A stretch of DNA of 64,000 nt from the NCBI GenBank assembly GCA_029959195.1, contig CP114120.1, positions 558,001-622,000 of the forward strand, written 5' to 3'. The translations under genes and the position numbers were made by a program. This document shows, in pieces, positions 22,151-33,500 of this stretch. The notes under the pieces are model-generated. The model searched no databases, was not told the DNA's origin, and saw nothing but the letters and a program-made list of their open reading frames with translations. The DNA is from Dictyophora rubrovolvata (Eukaryota; Basidiomycota; Agaricomycetes; Phallales; Phallaceae). Numbering within the stretch: the first letter of the stretch is position 1; every line of letters begins with the position of its first letter.

Positions 22151-23464
22151 TCACCAATGCAACTTGTGAGTACGGCAATGGTAGCCATTCGGATTCTTGA
22201 GCAGATACTGTTGCTGACTAGCCGATGATTCGCGCCACGATCCGGCAGTTTCAATCCTTGTAACAATCTTCTGTCCCTTTGGATCAAAATGTTTGGCTTG
22301 AACTTCCGCAGAGACACGTCGAGCTATTTGGACTTGTTCATCCGAGAAGGTGAAGATGGCTGAACGGTATTCTTTGCCTTGATCGTTGCCTTGGTGGTTT
22401 AACATTGTGGGATCATGGAAGCGGTAGAAGAATTCTAGACCATGGTAACGTAAGAACCGGAGCGTCTTTCCAGATTGTGTCAACTTACCGACTAGCTCGG
22501 CATAGCTGATAATAGAAGGATCAAACACCACGCGACAGGCTTCAGCAGATCCTTTGCCTTTGGTGGTGTTGTTTGATGGATTTGTGACATCTTCAACACC
22601 TTCAATGATTCCAACAGAGGTGGCGATTATGCCCTTGTTTTCTTTTGTAGGGTATTGCTAAAGAAGGGAAACACAAGTGAAGGTTAGACAACGTTGGTGC
22701 GGAAAGGAGGCTGGTTTTGACGTACCTTCAAAAACATGTACTCTGTTCCCCAGAAACCTGTGTAGACAAATGTAAGATCAACATTCGATATTGATGACTA
22801 TGGCGAGAACTTACATCCAGCGCCGAAGATGGCAACTTGAGGTTCTGTCGACGAAACTTGAGCCGTCTCCTCATGAGATAAGAGTGAACTGGATTTCACC
22901 TGGTTTTTTCATCATGTCGGTTGACATGTCCGAGGCCATATTTTTCATATCATTCGACATGGCTGCACTCTTGTCCATGGACATATCCATTCCCATGCTG
23001 TCTTTCATCATATTATCCTTCATGTCCATATTGTCTTTCTTCATCATGCTGCTTTCCATTGCCATGTCATCTTTCTTCATCATACCGTTCTCCATTGCCG
23101 TATCGTCTTTTTTCATCATCATATCATCCTTCATTCCCATGGCTTCATTCATTCCATCTTTCATCATTCCGCTAGACATGGCGTCCTTCATTGGCATCGC
23201 ACCATCTTGACCTTTGGCCATGGTACTGTTGCCCTCCATCATCATGCCATCTTTAGACGACATCATCGACATGTCCTTGCCAGACATATCAGAAGACATA
23301 TCAGACGACGTCATGCCATCCGACTTCGGAGCCGTAGACATGGACATATCATCCATCATCGTCTCTTTCTTGGCCATGGCCATGCCATCTCCCATGTCCT
23401 TGCTGGAGTGTTTGGAGTGCCTCAAGTGAAACGACGATTTGATAGACTTGAGCTTGCTGAGCAT
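22151..23464 (-). CDS. Methionine-rich domain fused to peptide methionine sulfoxide reductase A
   Basis: Exons 22900-23464, 22815-22856, 22726-22757, 22489-22657 and 22151-22434 sum to 1092 nt, or 363 residues. The C-terminal half is MsrA, which reduces Met-S-sulfoxide in proteins: GAGCFWGTE with the catalytic Cys, EACRVVFDPSIISYAELV, EFFYRFHDPTMLN, YRSAIFTFSDEQ and NPNGYHCRTHKLHW. The N-terminal ~188 residues are about one quarter methionine, with Lys, Asp, Ser and Gly, and probably disordered. The two halves are joined by a phase-compatible 43-nt GT-AG intron (22857-22899). The MsrA frame has no in-frame ATG of its own before a stop, which supports one transcript. The basic N-terminus (MLSKLKSIKSSFHLRHSK) could be a mitochondrial presequence. 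Whether the Met-rich part is a redox sink, sensor or metal ligand is unknown. Confidence 0.82.
23021..23128 (-). repeat. Three tandem 36-bp coding repeats in the Met-rich domain
   Basis: Imperfect 36-bp units at 23021-23056, 23057-23092 and 23093-23128. On the minus strand each encodes a 12-residue unit of the type MMKKDDxAME. Neighbouring sequence is similarly biased but less regular, which suggests growth by slippage or unequal crossing-over. Confidence 0.75.
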
Positions 23465-25269
23465 TGTAAAATAAACGTTGAAGAATGAAAGTCCAATGAG
23501 TTGAGTGAATAGGGACGAGGGTAAGATGTCGAAATACAAAACTGAATTAGATCGAGAAGAGTAAAGTTAAATAAGCCAACAATTAAGAGACACTTGGATA
23601 GAAAGGAAAGAAAACAAAACGCTAAGCTGATGACTGGAACTAGTCAACCTCGAAGGTTTTTAAACGCGAGATACATCAAATGACGTGCTTACAGTGCATC
23701 ATCATCCTGCTAAACAACGGAAACTGAGGCTGCGGTAAAGCGGTGTAGATAATCAAGAGAAAACTATAGAAATGGTTGTCGATTGATGGGGTCAATCCTC
23801 TCCTGTCCAGGCCAGTCTGGTTGTCCGAGCTCGGAGCAATTGGTCATGCTAAGGGTTGATCTCCTACGCAACTTCGGGAAATGCAACCCACTTGTGAATT
23901 TGATATTGTTATCCTCCGAAAGGTCCGAGTTTGTCCATTATAATCCAATTGAACCTTTATACTGGAGCGTAGCTTGTCCCTGCCGAGCTAGGGCATGCAC
24001 AGGCTGTCATGTAGATCTCAGACTGATTGGACTTATCAAATATCCTTAGGTTTTAAGCTGCGCAACGCTTTCGAGGAATGATTGGCACGATACATCCCCC
24101 GAGCATGGATCAGAACGATTGTGGATACAGTAGCAAAATCCAAGAGTGTGACCGACGTGATGTATCCGATTACCCCGCCTCAGCTGCATGACTTTTTACC
24201 TGGATGTTCACAATGTTCACCACTACGATAATTAATCCAGTAAACTCAGTTTCTGGAATTGGTCATACATGAACTTTGCTTGCTTTTAGATTCTGCCTCT
24301 GTAATCTGAGCATCAAGATAACGCATCGAATGGCCAAGGTCCTCTCTCCATTTTCAGTTTTTGAGGATCTAAGTTGGTAACTTATGGGAAAATATAAGCA
24401 GCTATGGATCAAGGAAACGGCACACCGAAAAGTGAACGCCCACGACTGACGAGATCATGAACACCATAAAAAAAACTTGCGCAAACGCAACAACTGAGAT
24501 TATGCAGACTATCGGTCAAACCAATTTTGTGTGGAGATATATATATATATAAGCTGGAGTAAACCGGCAAACAGTGCTTGTCGCAACCTTGATCGCACAA
24601 AGTTATAGTTACCACAACGCTTTTTCAAATGGAGATTTCGGTGAGAATCAAAGCGATCTCGAAGCCAGGACTACCGCGCTAACGTGGAACTCGCACATTT
24701 GAAAGGCATCACGTTAGTGCCGCATCGTTCGATGAATTTGAACCATATAGTCACCTCAAGTGAAGGACGGAGGTTGTGAAGCACCGAGGATCCAACTTCT
24801 ACAGATACCAAATTGCAAGGTGAAGGTAGAGTACACATGAACTGTAAATTTATTCTTGTTATGTGGCTTTATTGAATGATTCAGGGTAGTAAGCAATGCA
24901 TCTCAGCTCAATACGTATTCAATCGGCTTCCACCACCAAACAATACTGGTGAGTGTTTTTCCCGTAAAAATACAAAAGATATCCTGATGTGCTATGAAAA
25001 AATGGTTACAGTTTGATGTATTATAACTAGAGCTAAACACCGGACCTCATTTACACGTGGACATAGAGCTTCTTTTAAGAAGATTGACTTCCGTTATTCT
25101 CGCATGAAGCATAGACAATTGTGCCAGATAAAGTACAATTGAAAAAGTGCCATGCGGAAAATAATATGTAGGATCTGTGAGCGGGTGGTCGTTTGTCTAT
25201 TCGGATCTTTCATGGTGCGACGTTAGCTTATCTAGGAATTGAGCTCTATTGACTGAGACCTGCGCACAA
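23465..25269. other. Intergenic region (1.8 kb)
   Basis: Promoter side of the Met-rich MsrA gene and upstream region of the carboxypeptidase gene. It contains an (AT)7 microsatellite at 24537-24550. The plus-strand frame near 23783-24049 shows no recognisable similarity. Confidence 0.4.
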
Positions 25270-25276
25270 TATAAAT
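25270..25276 (+). promoter_or_regulatory. TATA-like box of the carboxypeptidase gene
   Basis: TATAAAT about 49 nt before the ATG at 25325. Confidence 0.5.
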
Positions 25277-25324
25277 CCACCTTTTACGTGTTTGTTCGGT
25301 GCAAACGCAACTGTTATCTCACCC

Positions 25325-27676
25325 ATGTCTCTTATTACTCTGGGGCTGTTGTTGCTCAATTCCTTCCACTGTATATCTTCTCATCAAATTCCTGTGGTTA
25401 ATGGAGTTATAGGAGGCGTCCGATCCGTGCGTTCAACACCAAAAATCGATTTGAACGTTCAATCTTTCGCAACAACACCTGGAAAGCTTCGTCATGTCGA
25501 AAATTCCGGAATTTGTGGTAAGGGTGTTTTAGGCTACATAATAATCTTGTGGCCTCATTTGTCATCAGAAACGACCCCTGGAGTTTTTCAGGCTTCAGGG
25601 TAACTTATCATAAATGTTTCAATATTCAAGACCTTATTGATTTTAATTTATTTCTTGAAGATATGGTGACTTAACATCTAATCAAAGCATGTGGTACGCA
25701 AATTTTCATCTCAATTATAACTTGAAGGCCAACCTTCAAGTCCGATAGGTTCTGGTTCTTTGCTTCTCGCACAGCAGATCCAACCTCAGGTGAAGTAAAC
25801 CTCTCTTGAACATCTCTGAACCAGAGTTTTCTTATTCCTTCAATCCTTAGATCCATTAACCATTTGGTTGAACGGTGGTGTCAGAATTTGTTTTCTTAAG
25901 AATTGTCGCTTCCTTTATAATTATATAAATTCGTCAATAGCCCGGCAGCTCAAGTATGCTTGGGCTTTTCCAAGAAAATGGTCCTTGCAGAATCACAAAC
26001 GACAGTAGCGGTGTAACTCTCAATCCCAACTCGTGGAATGAAGTTTCAAACATGCTTTATATTGATCAACCCAGTCGGTAAATTTCGTAAATCAGCTTTC
26101 AGATGCACCTAACAACATTCGCAGTTGGGGTTGGGTTTTCTCATGGGACGACTACTGTCGGCACATCTCTCGAGGCAGCTCACGATGTTTGGAAGGTACT
26201 CGTTTCGTTTTCGGTTTTCTTAAGATTTTACCATCAACTTTGTGCGACAGTTTTTGCAAATCTTTCTCTCTGATTCTCGTTTCTCTTACCTTGCTCAAAA
26301 CAAGTTTGCGATTTGGACAGAGTCATACGGTGGTAAGTTTTATATTTAATTAAATTTTACCAAATTGGTTTACTCAGTTTTCGAAGGACATTACGGTCCA
26401 GTCTTTGCAAAGTGAGCTTCAAGCTTGGTATCATCAAACTATATGCAATTTCTTTCATGTTATTTCTTTCTAGTTATTTTTTGCAGCAAAATGCGGCCAT
26501 TGCAAAGGGAAGTATTTCTGGGATTTCTCTTAACCTCCAGGTCTTAGGAGTTGGAGATGGTTTAACTGATCCTCTTAGTCAATACCCTGGTATGCCTAAT
26601 CTTTTGAAATATATGCTTTCTTTTGACGTAGAATTAGGATATCTAACCTATGCGTCGACTAATCGTTATCATTCTCTGGTGCCGCAGAGTACAATTGCAG
26701 ATGCGAATTATAGTTGGACCATGCCTGGAGGATGCAAGGACCAGGTAAGATCGTTACAAATTTGATTGCACGGCATTTCTTATGCTTCCACTACATAGAT
26801 TACAAGTTGCTATAATGGTGGTGGCATGTCAGTTTGTTCAAACGCACAGTCGTTTTGTAATAATGAGTCCGTTAAGTTATTATAACACCACTAATATGAA
26901 AGACTCACGACGACTTTAGTGTTCTAGGTCCTCTTGCCGGAAATTGGGACGTATATTACGTTCCTAGGCAGAATCCTGACCAGTAAAGCCGGGCTCAATC
27001 TTCCATAAATACGCCCTTTTTCTAACGCCGTCATCTTAGGTATCCTCCTGATTTGACACCATATCTAACATCGAATGTGACGTCTAGAATTGGAGCTGAG
27101 AACACTTGGCAAGAAACCAATGACGATGTTTATGACAATTTCGCGGCTACAGGCGATTGGATGACAAATTCACGAATCGAACTACAGAATGTCATTAATG
27201 CAGGGGTATGACAATCCACAAAGAAGTGCTTGACACCAGGGACTGATGGATTATTGTAGATCAAGACCGTGGTATATGACGGAGATGCCGATTACATTCT
27301 CAATTATCAAGGCGTAGAGGCAATGGTAAATCTTTAGACGGGAATCATACATACATAGTGAACTGAAACTTCATCAGGTGAACGCTTTGCAAACAAAATA
27401 TACCGCCGAATATCACGCTCAGGGTTTCACAAATTTCACGGTTGCGGGCCAGCTAACAGGTTTATATAAAAATGCTGGGGAATTTTCCTATGTGAGCCAA
27501 TCTTTTTGTCTTTTACGGTTTACCATTTGGATCGTGTTAAGCAATAATGATAGGTTCGTGTATTTGGAGCGGGACACGAAGTTCCAGCCTATCAATATGG
27601 TACATTGTCTCATGGACAGGCGGCGTTACAGATATTTTCTCAAATCATGTCTGGCAAGCCGTTGTCTTCGACATGA
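25325..27676 (+). CDS. Secreted serine carboxypeptidase (peptidase family S10)
   Basis: An intron-rich gene whose conserved blocks join in frame across GT-AG introns. It begins with a signal peptide ([19 protein letters not shown]) and a pro-region-like stretch. Then come the oxyanion block [39 protein letters not shown], the nucleophile block WTESYGGHYGP (Ser), [11 protein letters not shown] (catalytic Asp) and [12 protein letters not shown] (catalytic His). S10 enzymes remove C-terminal residues from peptides at acidic pH. The signal peptide and Asn-X-Ser/Thr sites suggest secretion or vacuolar routing. All triad residues are present and no disruption is seen. It runs tail to tail with the short DUF6535 gene. 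Confidence 0.88.
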
Positions 27677-27884
27677 AACAGTCTACAAATCTCAATGGCC
27701 TGTATTAGCTTAGTTTAGAGGCTCAATAGAGAAAGCGTTCGTGATTCTCGGAACCATATAATAAGATATCGAAGGGCACCTATGGTACCTAAGTGTGAAT
27801 GATGTATACATAACTTATCATACAATCTTCTGCTAAGTGACCGTTGCTCTGGCAGCACGCCCAAGTCTTCCCAGGCATAATTGG

Positions 27885-28750
27885 TTAGCCTGGTGCGTGA
27901 TGCACAAGCCCTCTCTCTTTAGCAATACAATTAATCCTATTCGTGAGCTCATCCCTGTTATTTCTGTGTTCTTCGTGTTCATCGAATCTCCTATGCGTTT
28001 CGCGAATATGTCCTGAGGGCTTGAATGTACGGTTGTACTTTGTCAATACAGTGGACAAAGCGACAGAGAGAGTCAAAGAGATACTGATAAACCATACGCC
28101 AGCAAGCCAAGGATTCATGGGAGGTTGGGCAGACGACCTGAAATTCTTCCAAACCATTGATTTCTCCAGTAAGGATTCATCTATCGGAGGCAGGTATGAG
28201 AATTCCTCCTGATGTCTTTGAATTATTTCTGAAAGGAGGGCTTTGGATACTTGATTGTAATTTGAGCGTGATTTTTGATATGTATAAGCGGAAAACATTG
28301 CAAGTACGACTGAGAAGAGAACTGCCTGAAATGATGCAGTTAGACCGGTTCGTCTCTGGGAATAGTTGAAAGCCTACAATTAGGAAAAGAAAGTCTGTGG
28401 AGTCTCTCCAACCTTTTACGTTGGCTAAGACGTATCGTCTCGCTTTATGAATGTGAACTGTTGGATCATGCGGGTTATCTACGACTGCCCGTCTCGAGAT
28501 TACTTCCGGATATAACAGTTCGTACTCGCGCTGGTTATAAGCTATGATGGATTGAGCAGTAAGCCATATGTAGAATACGTGCATCTATTGACTTACGGGC
28601 ATAGGAACCAGTTCGCTCTGGCGATAATGATTTGTTCAAGGTGAGTCTTCGGCCTCTCTTCGTTGGACCATTGACAGGTACGTCGTCATACGAAGGCGGC
28701 CGATTCGGATCTGAAATTTTCGCATTGTTCGGAGTGACCTTATTCTGCAT
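27885..28750 (-). CDS. Short DUF6535-type membrane protein
   Basis: Exons 28597-28750, 28378-28541 and 27885-28355 sum to 789 nt, or 262 residues. After a disordered Pro-rich N-terminus come GWRDSTDFLFLIRRTGLTASFQAVLFSVVLAMFSAYTY and a second hydrophobic pair, PWLAGVWFISISLTLSVALSTVLTK. These match the first two helices of the DUF6535 domain. The family normally continues with KQWL...RQFRYEGL and two more helices. Here the frame instead runs into a charged, coil-like tail (GHIRETHRRFDEHEEHRNN) and stops. It is either a natural short form or a 3'-truncated copy. Function unknown. Confidence 0.7.
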
Positions 28751-29564
28751 GATGCAGTTATGTCGGTAGGGCTCTCGAACAAGGACGGCAGTGGGACTGA
28801 ATTGCCAAGACACTGCTCATGTCACAGTCACAGTGCAGGGATAATTCCAAGTGCGCGCTGTGCCAGAGCCCTGTGTACATATTTCGAAATTTTAGAACAT
28901 TGATCAAAAGGAATTCATAATGTTATGATATTTTTGGTGAAAATCCACGTTGGTAAAAGCTTAAGAAGGTTTGATTTGATATCCACAACGTGTATTGCAT
29001 GCAGTTTTACTTGGGCCTCCTCCACATCTTCGTCACCTGGGCATGCATGTAACACATGTACACATAAGGAGATGTACAGGAAATGAAGGCACCTTATTTC
29101 AACAGTGCGTTTACACCATTGAGGTATCATGGCAAGCTTGACGGTGCACGTACATACTGCGTGCTATCGACTTTAGAACATCCGTTTCTAATCTTTCTAC
29201 TCACATGTAATGAAAATACTATTTGTTGAATGTTACGAATAGTAAACATAAAGCTGCGTTAAATGTTGGAAAATGTTGGGAAATTTCGGGAAAATTACAT
29301 CTTAAATCGTTCGATTTCTATTCTTAGATCTTGATTTGTGAACCAGAATAAAATTGTACTGTACCTCCGTTAGTAATATTTAGTATCACTACCTAAAGAA
29401 CAGCTTTACGGTATACACCAACGCTCAGTGGGGACTGCGACGGGCTTGTCGTGACAGTCACACCATCACAGCCGGCGGCAACGGGGTGACGCTCACTCTC
29501 AACTTTTCGCTCCATCCACCACCGTATTCAACCAATCCCTAATTTGTCTTAATCGGACCAAGTC
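28751..29564. other. Intergenic region between divergent genes
   Basis: Upstream region shared by the short DUF6535 gene and the v-SNARE gene. No convincing gene. The segment just before 29565 is the likely v-SNARE 5' UTR. Confidence 0.4.
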
Positions 29565-30204
29565 ATGTATGGTGCCACACTTGTTTCTGAATGAGTTAAT
29601 TCTGAAAAGTATTCTAGGTCAGAGCCTTACGACCCATATGTTCCACGAGGTGGCCCTTCGTCTGGAGATCCTTCTCGACCAGCTGGAAACGCTAAAACTG
29701 CAGCCATCCAAGCTCAAATTGATAGTACTGTTGACATCATGCGAGACAACATCACAAAAGTAGCCGAGCGAGGCGAACGACTAGATGTTCTTCAAGATAA
29801 AACTGGCGAGTTTTCCGCTCTCTTATCTGTGAAAGTCTTCGTCTGACTGGCTCACTTTTATTAGACAATTTGGCAGTTTCTGCTCAGAGCTTCCGAAGAG
29901 GAGCAAACAAAGTTAGAAAGGTCAGCATCTGATCCATTGTCATTCGGTTCTAATTGTCTGATAATCATTCAATCAACTAGAATATGTGGTAAGTTTTAAT
30001 CTGAAAAAGTTACTGACAAACACACTGATGGATAACTCAACTCTCAAGGTGGAAAGATATGAAAGTAAGAAAAGCTACATTCCTTTGTTGTTTTGCCTCT
30101 CTAAAGGGAGGTCTCTTTTGCAGATGCGCATCATCATTGGTGTTGGAATTGCCATATTATTGATCATTATTATTGTCCCCATTGTCAAGTCTGTACATAA
30201 ATAA
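29565..30204 (+). CDS. Synaptobrevin/VAMP family v-SNARE (Snc-like)
   Basis: Six exons (29565-29566, 29618-29805, 29865-29920, 29981-29988, 30049-30064, 30124-30204) sum to 351 nt, or 116 residues, the usual size of fungal Snc proteins. The product starts [13 protein letters not shown]. The R-SNARE motif runs from [33 protein letters not shown] into [20 protein letters not shown] short linker NMWWKDMK precedes a C-terminal membrane anchor ([19 protein letters not shown]). Snc proteins on secretory vesicles pair with plasma-membrane t-SNAREs in exocytosis and endosomal recycling. The start codon is split: AT, a 51-nt intron, then G. The intron at 29806-29864 must use a GC donor to keep the invariant KTDNLA junction. 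Exons of 8 and 16 nt encode the linker. Confidence 0.92.
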
Positions 30205-30512
30205 GTTTGTCTGTGTATCATGGACCGAATTTTGTCGACTCTTTTTACTCCCTTGTTTCTCGCTTTAATCTGTACGTCTTCATAGCCGTGGAATGTCATT
30301 TTTTCCCGTATTTATTTATCTTAGTCTGATTTCTTTGTCACGCAAATTATGTTTGTTTATTTCTCATGAAACTGATGAGTTAAATAAAGCGATACTTTCG
30401 GAGAACGAACTGGTTTTTATTGGAATAAGCTGCGCAACCTGTTCAAGCTGTGTCTCAGGCCAGTGTGACTCGTTTAGTAATACGTGTCGTCACTTTCTTT
30501 CTACGTGTTCTT
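30205..30512. other. Short intergenic spacer
   Basis: 308 bp between the v-SNARE stop and the Pol epsilon start on the same strand. It must hold the v-SNARE terminator and the Pol epsilon promoter. No clear motif seen. Confidence 0.4.
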
Positions 30513-33500
30513 ATGGCCAGAGGCGCGGTTTTCGGTCTGACATCGTCCAGACGGGGACGTGGAGGAGGTTTCAGAGGAAACTGGCGTAGAAATACTCGAG
30601 GAGGAGGCCGATCTGGAAACAATTCATCTGAAAACGCACCGCTGGTTGTGAGAGGGGATGACGGCTCCCAAACGCAAGAGCGGTTTGAGAATGCTAGAAT
30701 TAATGATGAAGTGGACGAGAAACTAGGGTTTGTCCGACTTAACGAAGGCCCTAAGCAGGAGGGGTGGCTCGTTAATATGCACCCCGTGCGTGTCTTTTCT
30801 ACTCGTTGTGCTTTAGGATTAATCAACTATTTAGAGTCTAATCAAAGACCCAGACTGGCCTGGTGGCCGATCCGCGGTAGACTACTACTTTATCAAAGAC
30901 GATGGTGGAATGTTTAAATGCACGCTGCAGTACGATCCATATTTTATAATTGGCTGTAAAGTTCGTAAACACGTTTGAACCTTGACGCTTTCCAACCTTT
31001 CTCCATCAGGGCGGAACAGAAACAGGAGTAGAAGAGTTTCTCATGAAGAAATACGAAGGAACGATATGCCGCATAGTTCGTCAAAGGAAGGAGGACCTCA
31101 AAATGGTTCGTGTTAGTCGAATAACTTTTGTTCATGGTACTCATTTCCCCTTCTATAGCCCAATCATCTCCTAGGTCATCGGAGGATATATCTGCAACTT
31201 AATTTCCGAAATATTTCAGATCTTTTAACGGTCCGTAGGGATCTTATGCCTCTTGCACTGGCGAATGGAAAGAAGATGGATGCCGTCGATGCTTATGCGG
31301 AGGTCGTTAATGCTGAAGCAGCTCTTCGAGTTCAGGCAGATGACGATGAAACTACGGCTTGGGGCGCTGAAGGAAACAGTACTGGTGCAAAAGCTTACAA
31401 AGACAAGGATCCCCGTGAAAGCATTATTGATATCCGAGAATATGACGTCCCATATTATCTTCGGGTGGCCATCGACAATGGTAAGTCGTTCCACATAAAT
31501 TGTCTCCCAAGATTCACCGACGTTGTTCAAACCAGACATTCGTGTGGGACTGTGGTATGCGGTAACTTTCGTTGCTGGACAACCCATCTTTACACCAATG
31601 CCTGAGCGAGTTAAGCGTGCAGACCCTGTAGTAATGGCCTTTGATATTGAAACTACCAAAGCACCCCTCAAGTTTCCTGACCAAGCCATCGACCAAGTCA
31701 TGATGATATCGTACATGGTGGATGGTCAAGGTTATTTGATAACCAACCGGGAGATCGTTAGTGAAGATATAGACGATTTTGAATATACACCTAAAGAAGG
31801 GTATGAAGGACCTTTTACGATATTTAATGAACCCAATGAGGTACTTTTTTCTCGTTTATCTTGATCTATTACTGTGCTGACTTCATCATCCTTTGCAGGC
31901 ATCGACAATCAAACGCTTCTTTGAGCATGTAAGAGAAGTAAAACCTACCGTGATGGCTACGTTCAACGGAGACTTCTTCGACTTTCCTTTTTTACGCGCT
32001 CGAGCGGAAATCCACGGGATGGATATGTTTCTTGAAACTGGATTTGCGAAGGACTCTGAGGATGAATACAAAAGTCGTTCGTGCGCCCATTTGGATTGTT
32101 TCCGTTGGGTCAAGCGGGACTCGTACCTTCCTCAAGGCAGTCAAGGTTTAAAAGCTGTCACTACCGCAAAATTGGGATATAATCCTATAGAACTTGATCC
32201 TGAATTGATGACTCCGTGGGTTTTCGTTTTGTTGCTTACGCGACTGCCTTTCTAATCAGTTGTTAGATATGCCTTGGAACAGCCGCAGGTGCTTGCACAG
32301 TACTCCGTTTCCGACGCAGTTGCAACGTACTACTTGTATATGAAATATGTCCACCCCTTTATATTCTCTCTTTGCAACATCATTCCTTTAAATCCAGACG
32401 AAGTGTTGCGAAAAGGGAGTGGTACGCTTTGTGAAACCTTGCTCATGGTAAGACAAAAGACGGATAAAAAAAGTTGGCGTTTATTCACAAAAACTTTGCA
32501 GGTTGAGGCGTATCGTGGTGAAATTATAATGCCAAATCGTCATGAAGATCCCCATGGGAATATGTTCGAAGGCCATCTATTAGCATCCGAAACGTATGTC
32601 GGTGGACACGTTGAAGCTCTCGAAGCAGGTGTTTTCCGGAGTGATATACCAACGAATTTCAAGATCGTTCCTAAAGCGGTTCAGCAGGTACGACACAATA
32701 GTTGCCTGTCGAAACTACATTAACAACATACCGATGCAGCTTATTGATGAATTAGACGCCGCACTCAAGTTTTGCATTGTAGAAGAGTCGAAGATGAGCC
32801 TGGATAATGTCACAAACTATGATGAGATCAAAGGTCAAATCCAACAAGCATTAGAAGAAATGCGCGACCATCCTATGCGGTTCGACAAGCCTTTGATATA
32901 CCACTTGGACGTTGCTGCCATGTATCCCAATATTATGCTGTCAAATCGTCTCCAACCTGACTCTGTCGTGGAGGAATCTGTTTGTGCAGTTTGCGACTAC
33001 AACACTCCAGACAAAACTTGCGACCGTCGAATGACTTGGGCTTGGCGTGGCGAGTTTTTTCCAGCGCACAGGGATGAATATAACATGGTCAAGCACGCCT
33101 TGAATCAAGAGACTTTTCCGCCCAAGCGTGCTCATGAGCCTCCACGGCGTTACATGGATCTGACGGAAGTTGAACAAACCGCCTTGCTGCATAAGCGATT
33201 AGGAGACTATTCTCGAAAAGTCTACAAAAAAACCAAGGATACGAAAGTAGTCTATCGAGAGTCGGTCATTTGCCAGCGAGAAAACCCTTTTTACGTAGAT
33301 ACGGTGCGGCGGTTCCGTGATCGACGCTACGAGTACAAAGGCCTACACAAGACATGGAAGAAGAATCTCGATACGTTGTTGTCCGAGGGCGCTTCAATGG
33401 GTCAAGTTGACGAAGCCAAAAAGTTGATTGTCGTATATGATTCATTGCAACTGGCACACAAATGTATTCTCAACTCTTTCTATGGCTATGTAATGCGAAA

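Noticed and set aside
32216-32266. Non-canonical or missing splice site in the Pol epsilon gene
   Set aside because: A GT donor at 32216 and AG acceptor ending at 32266 rebuild the conserved TPYALEQP exactly, and the whole CDS then sums to a multiple of three.
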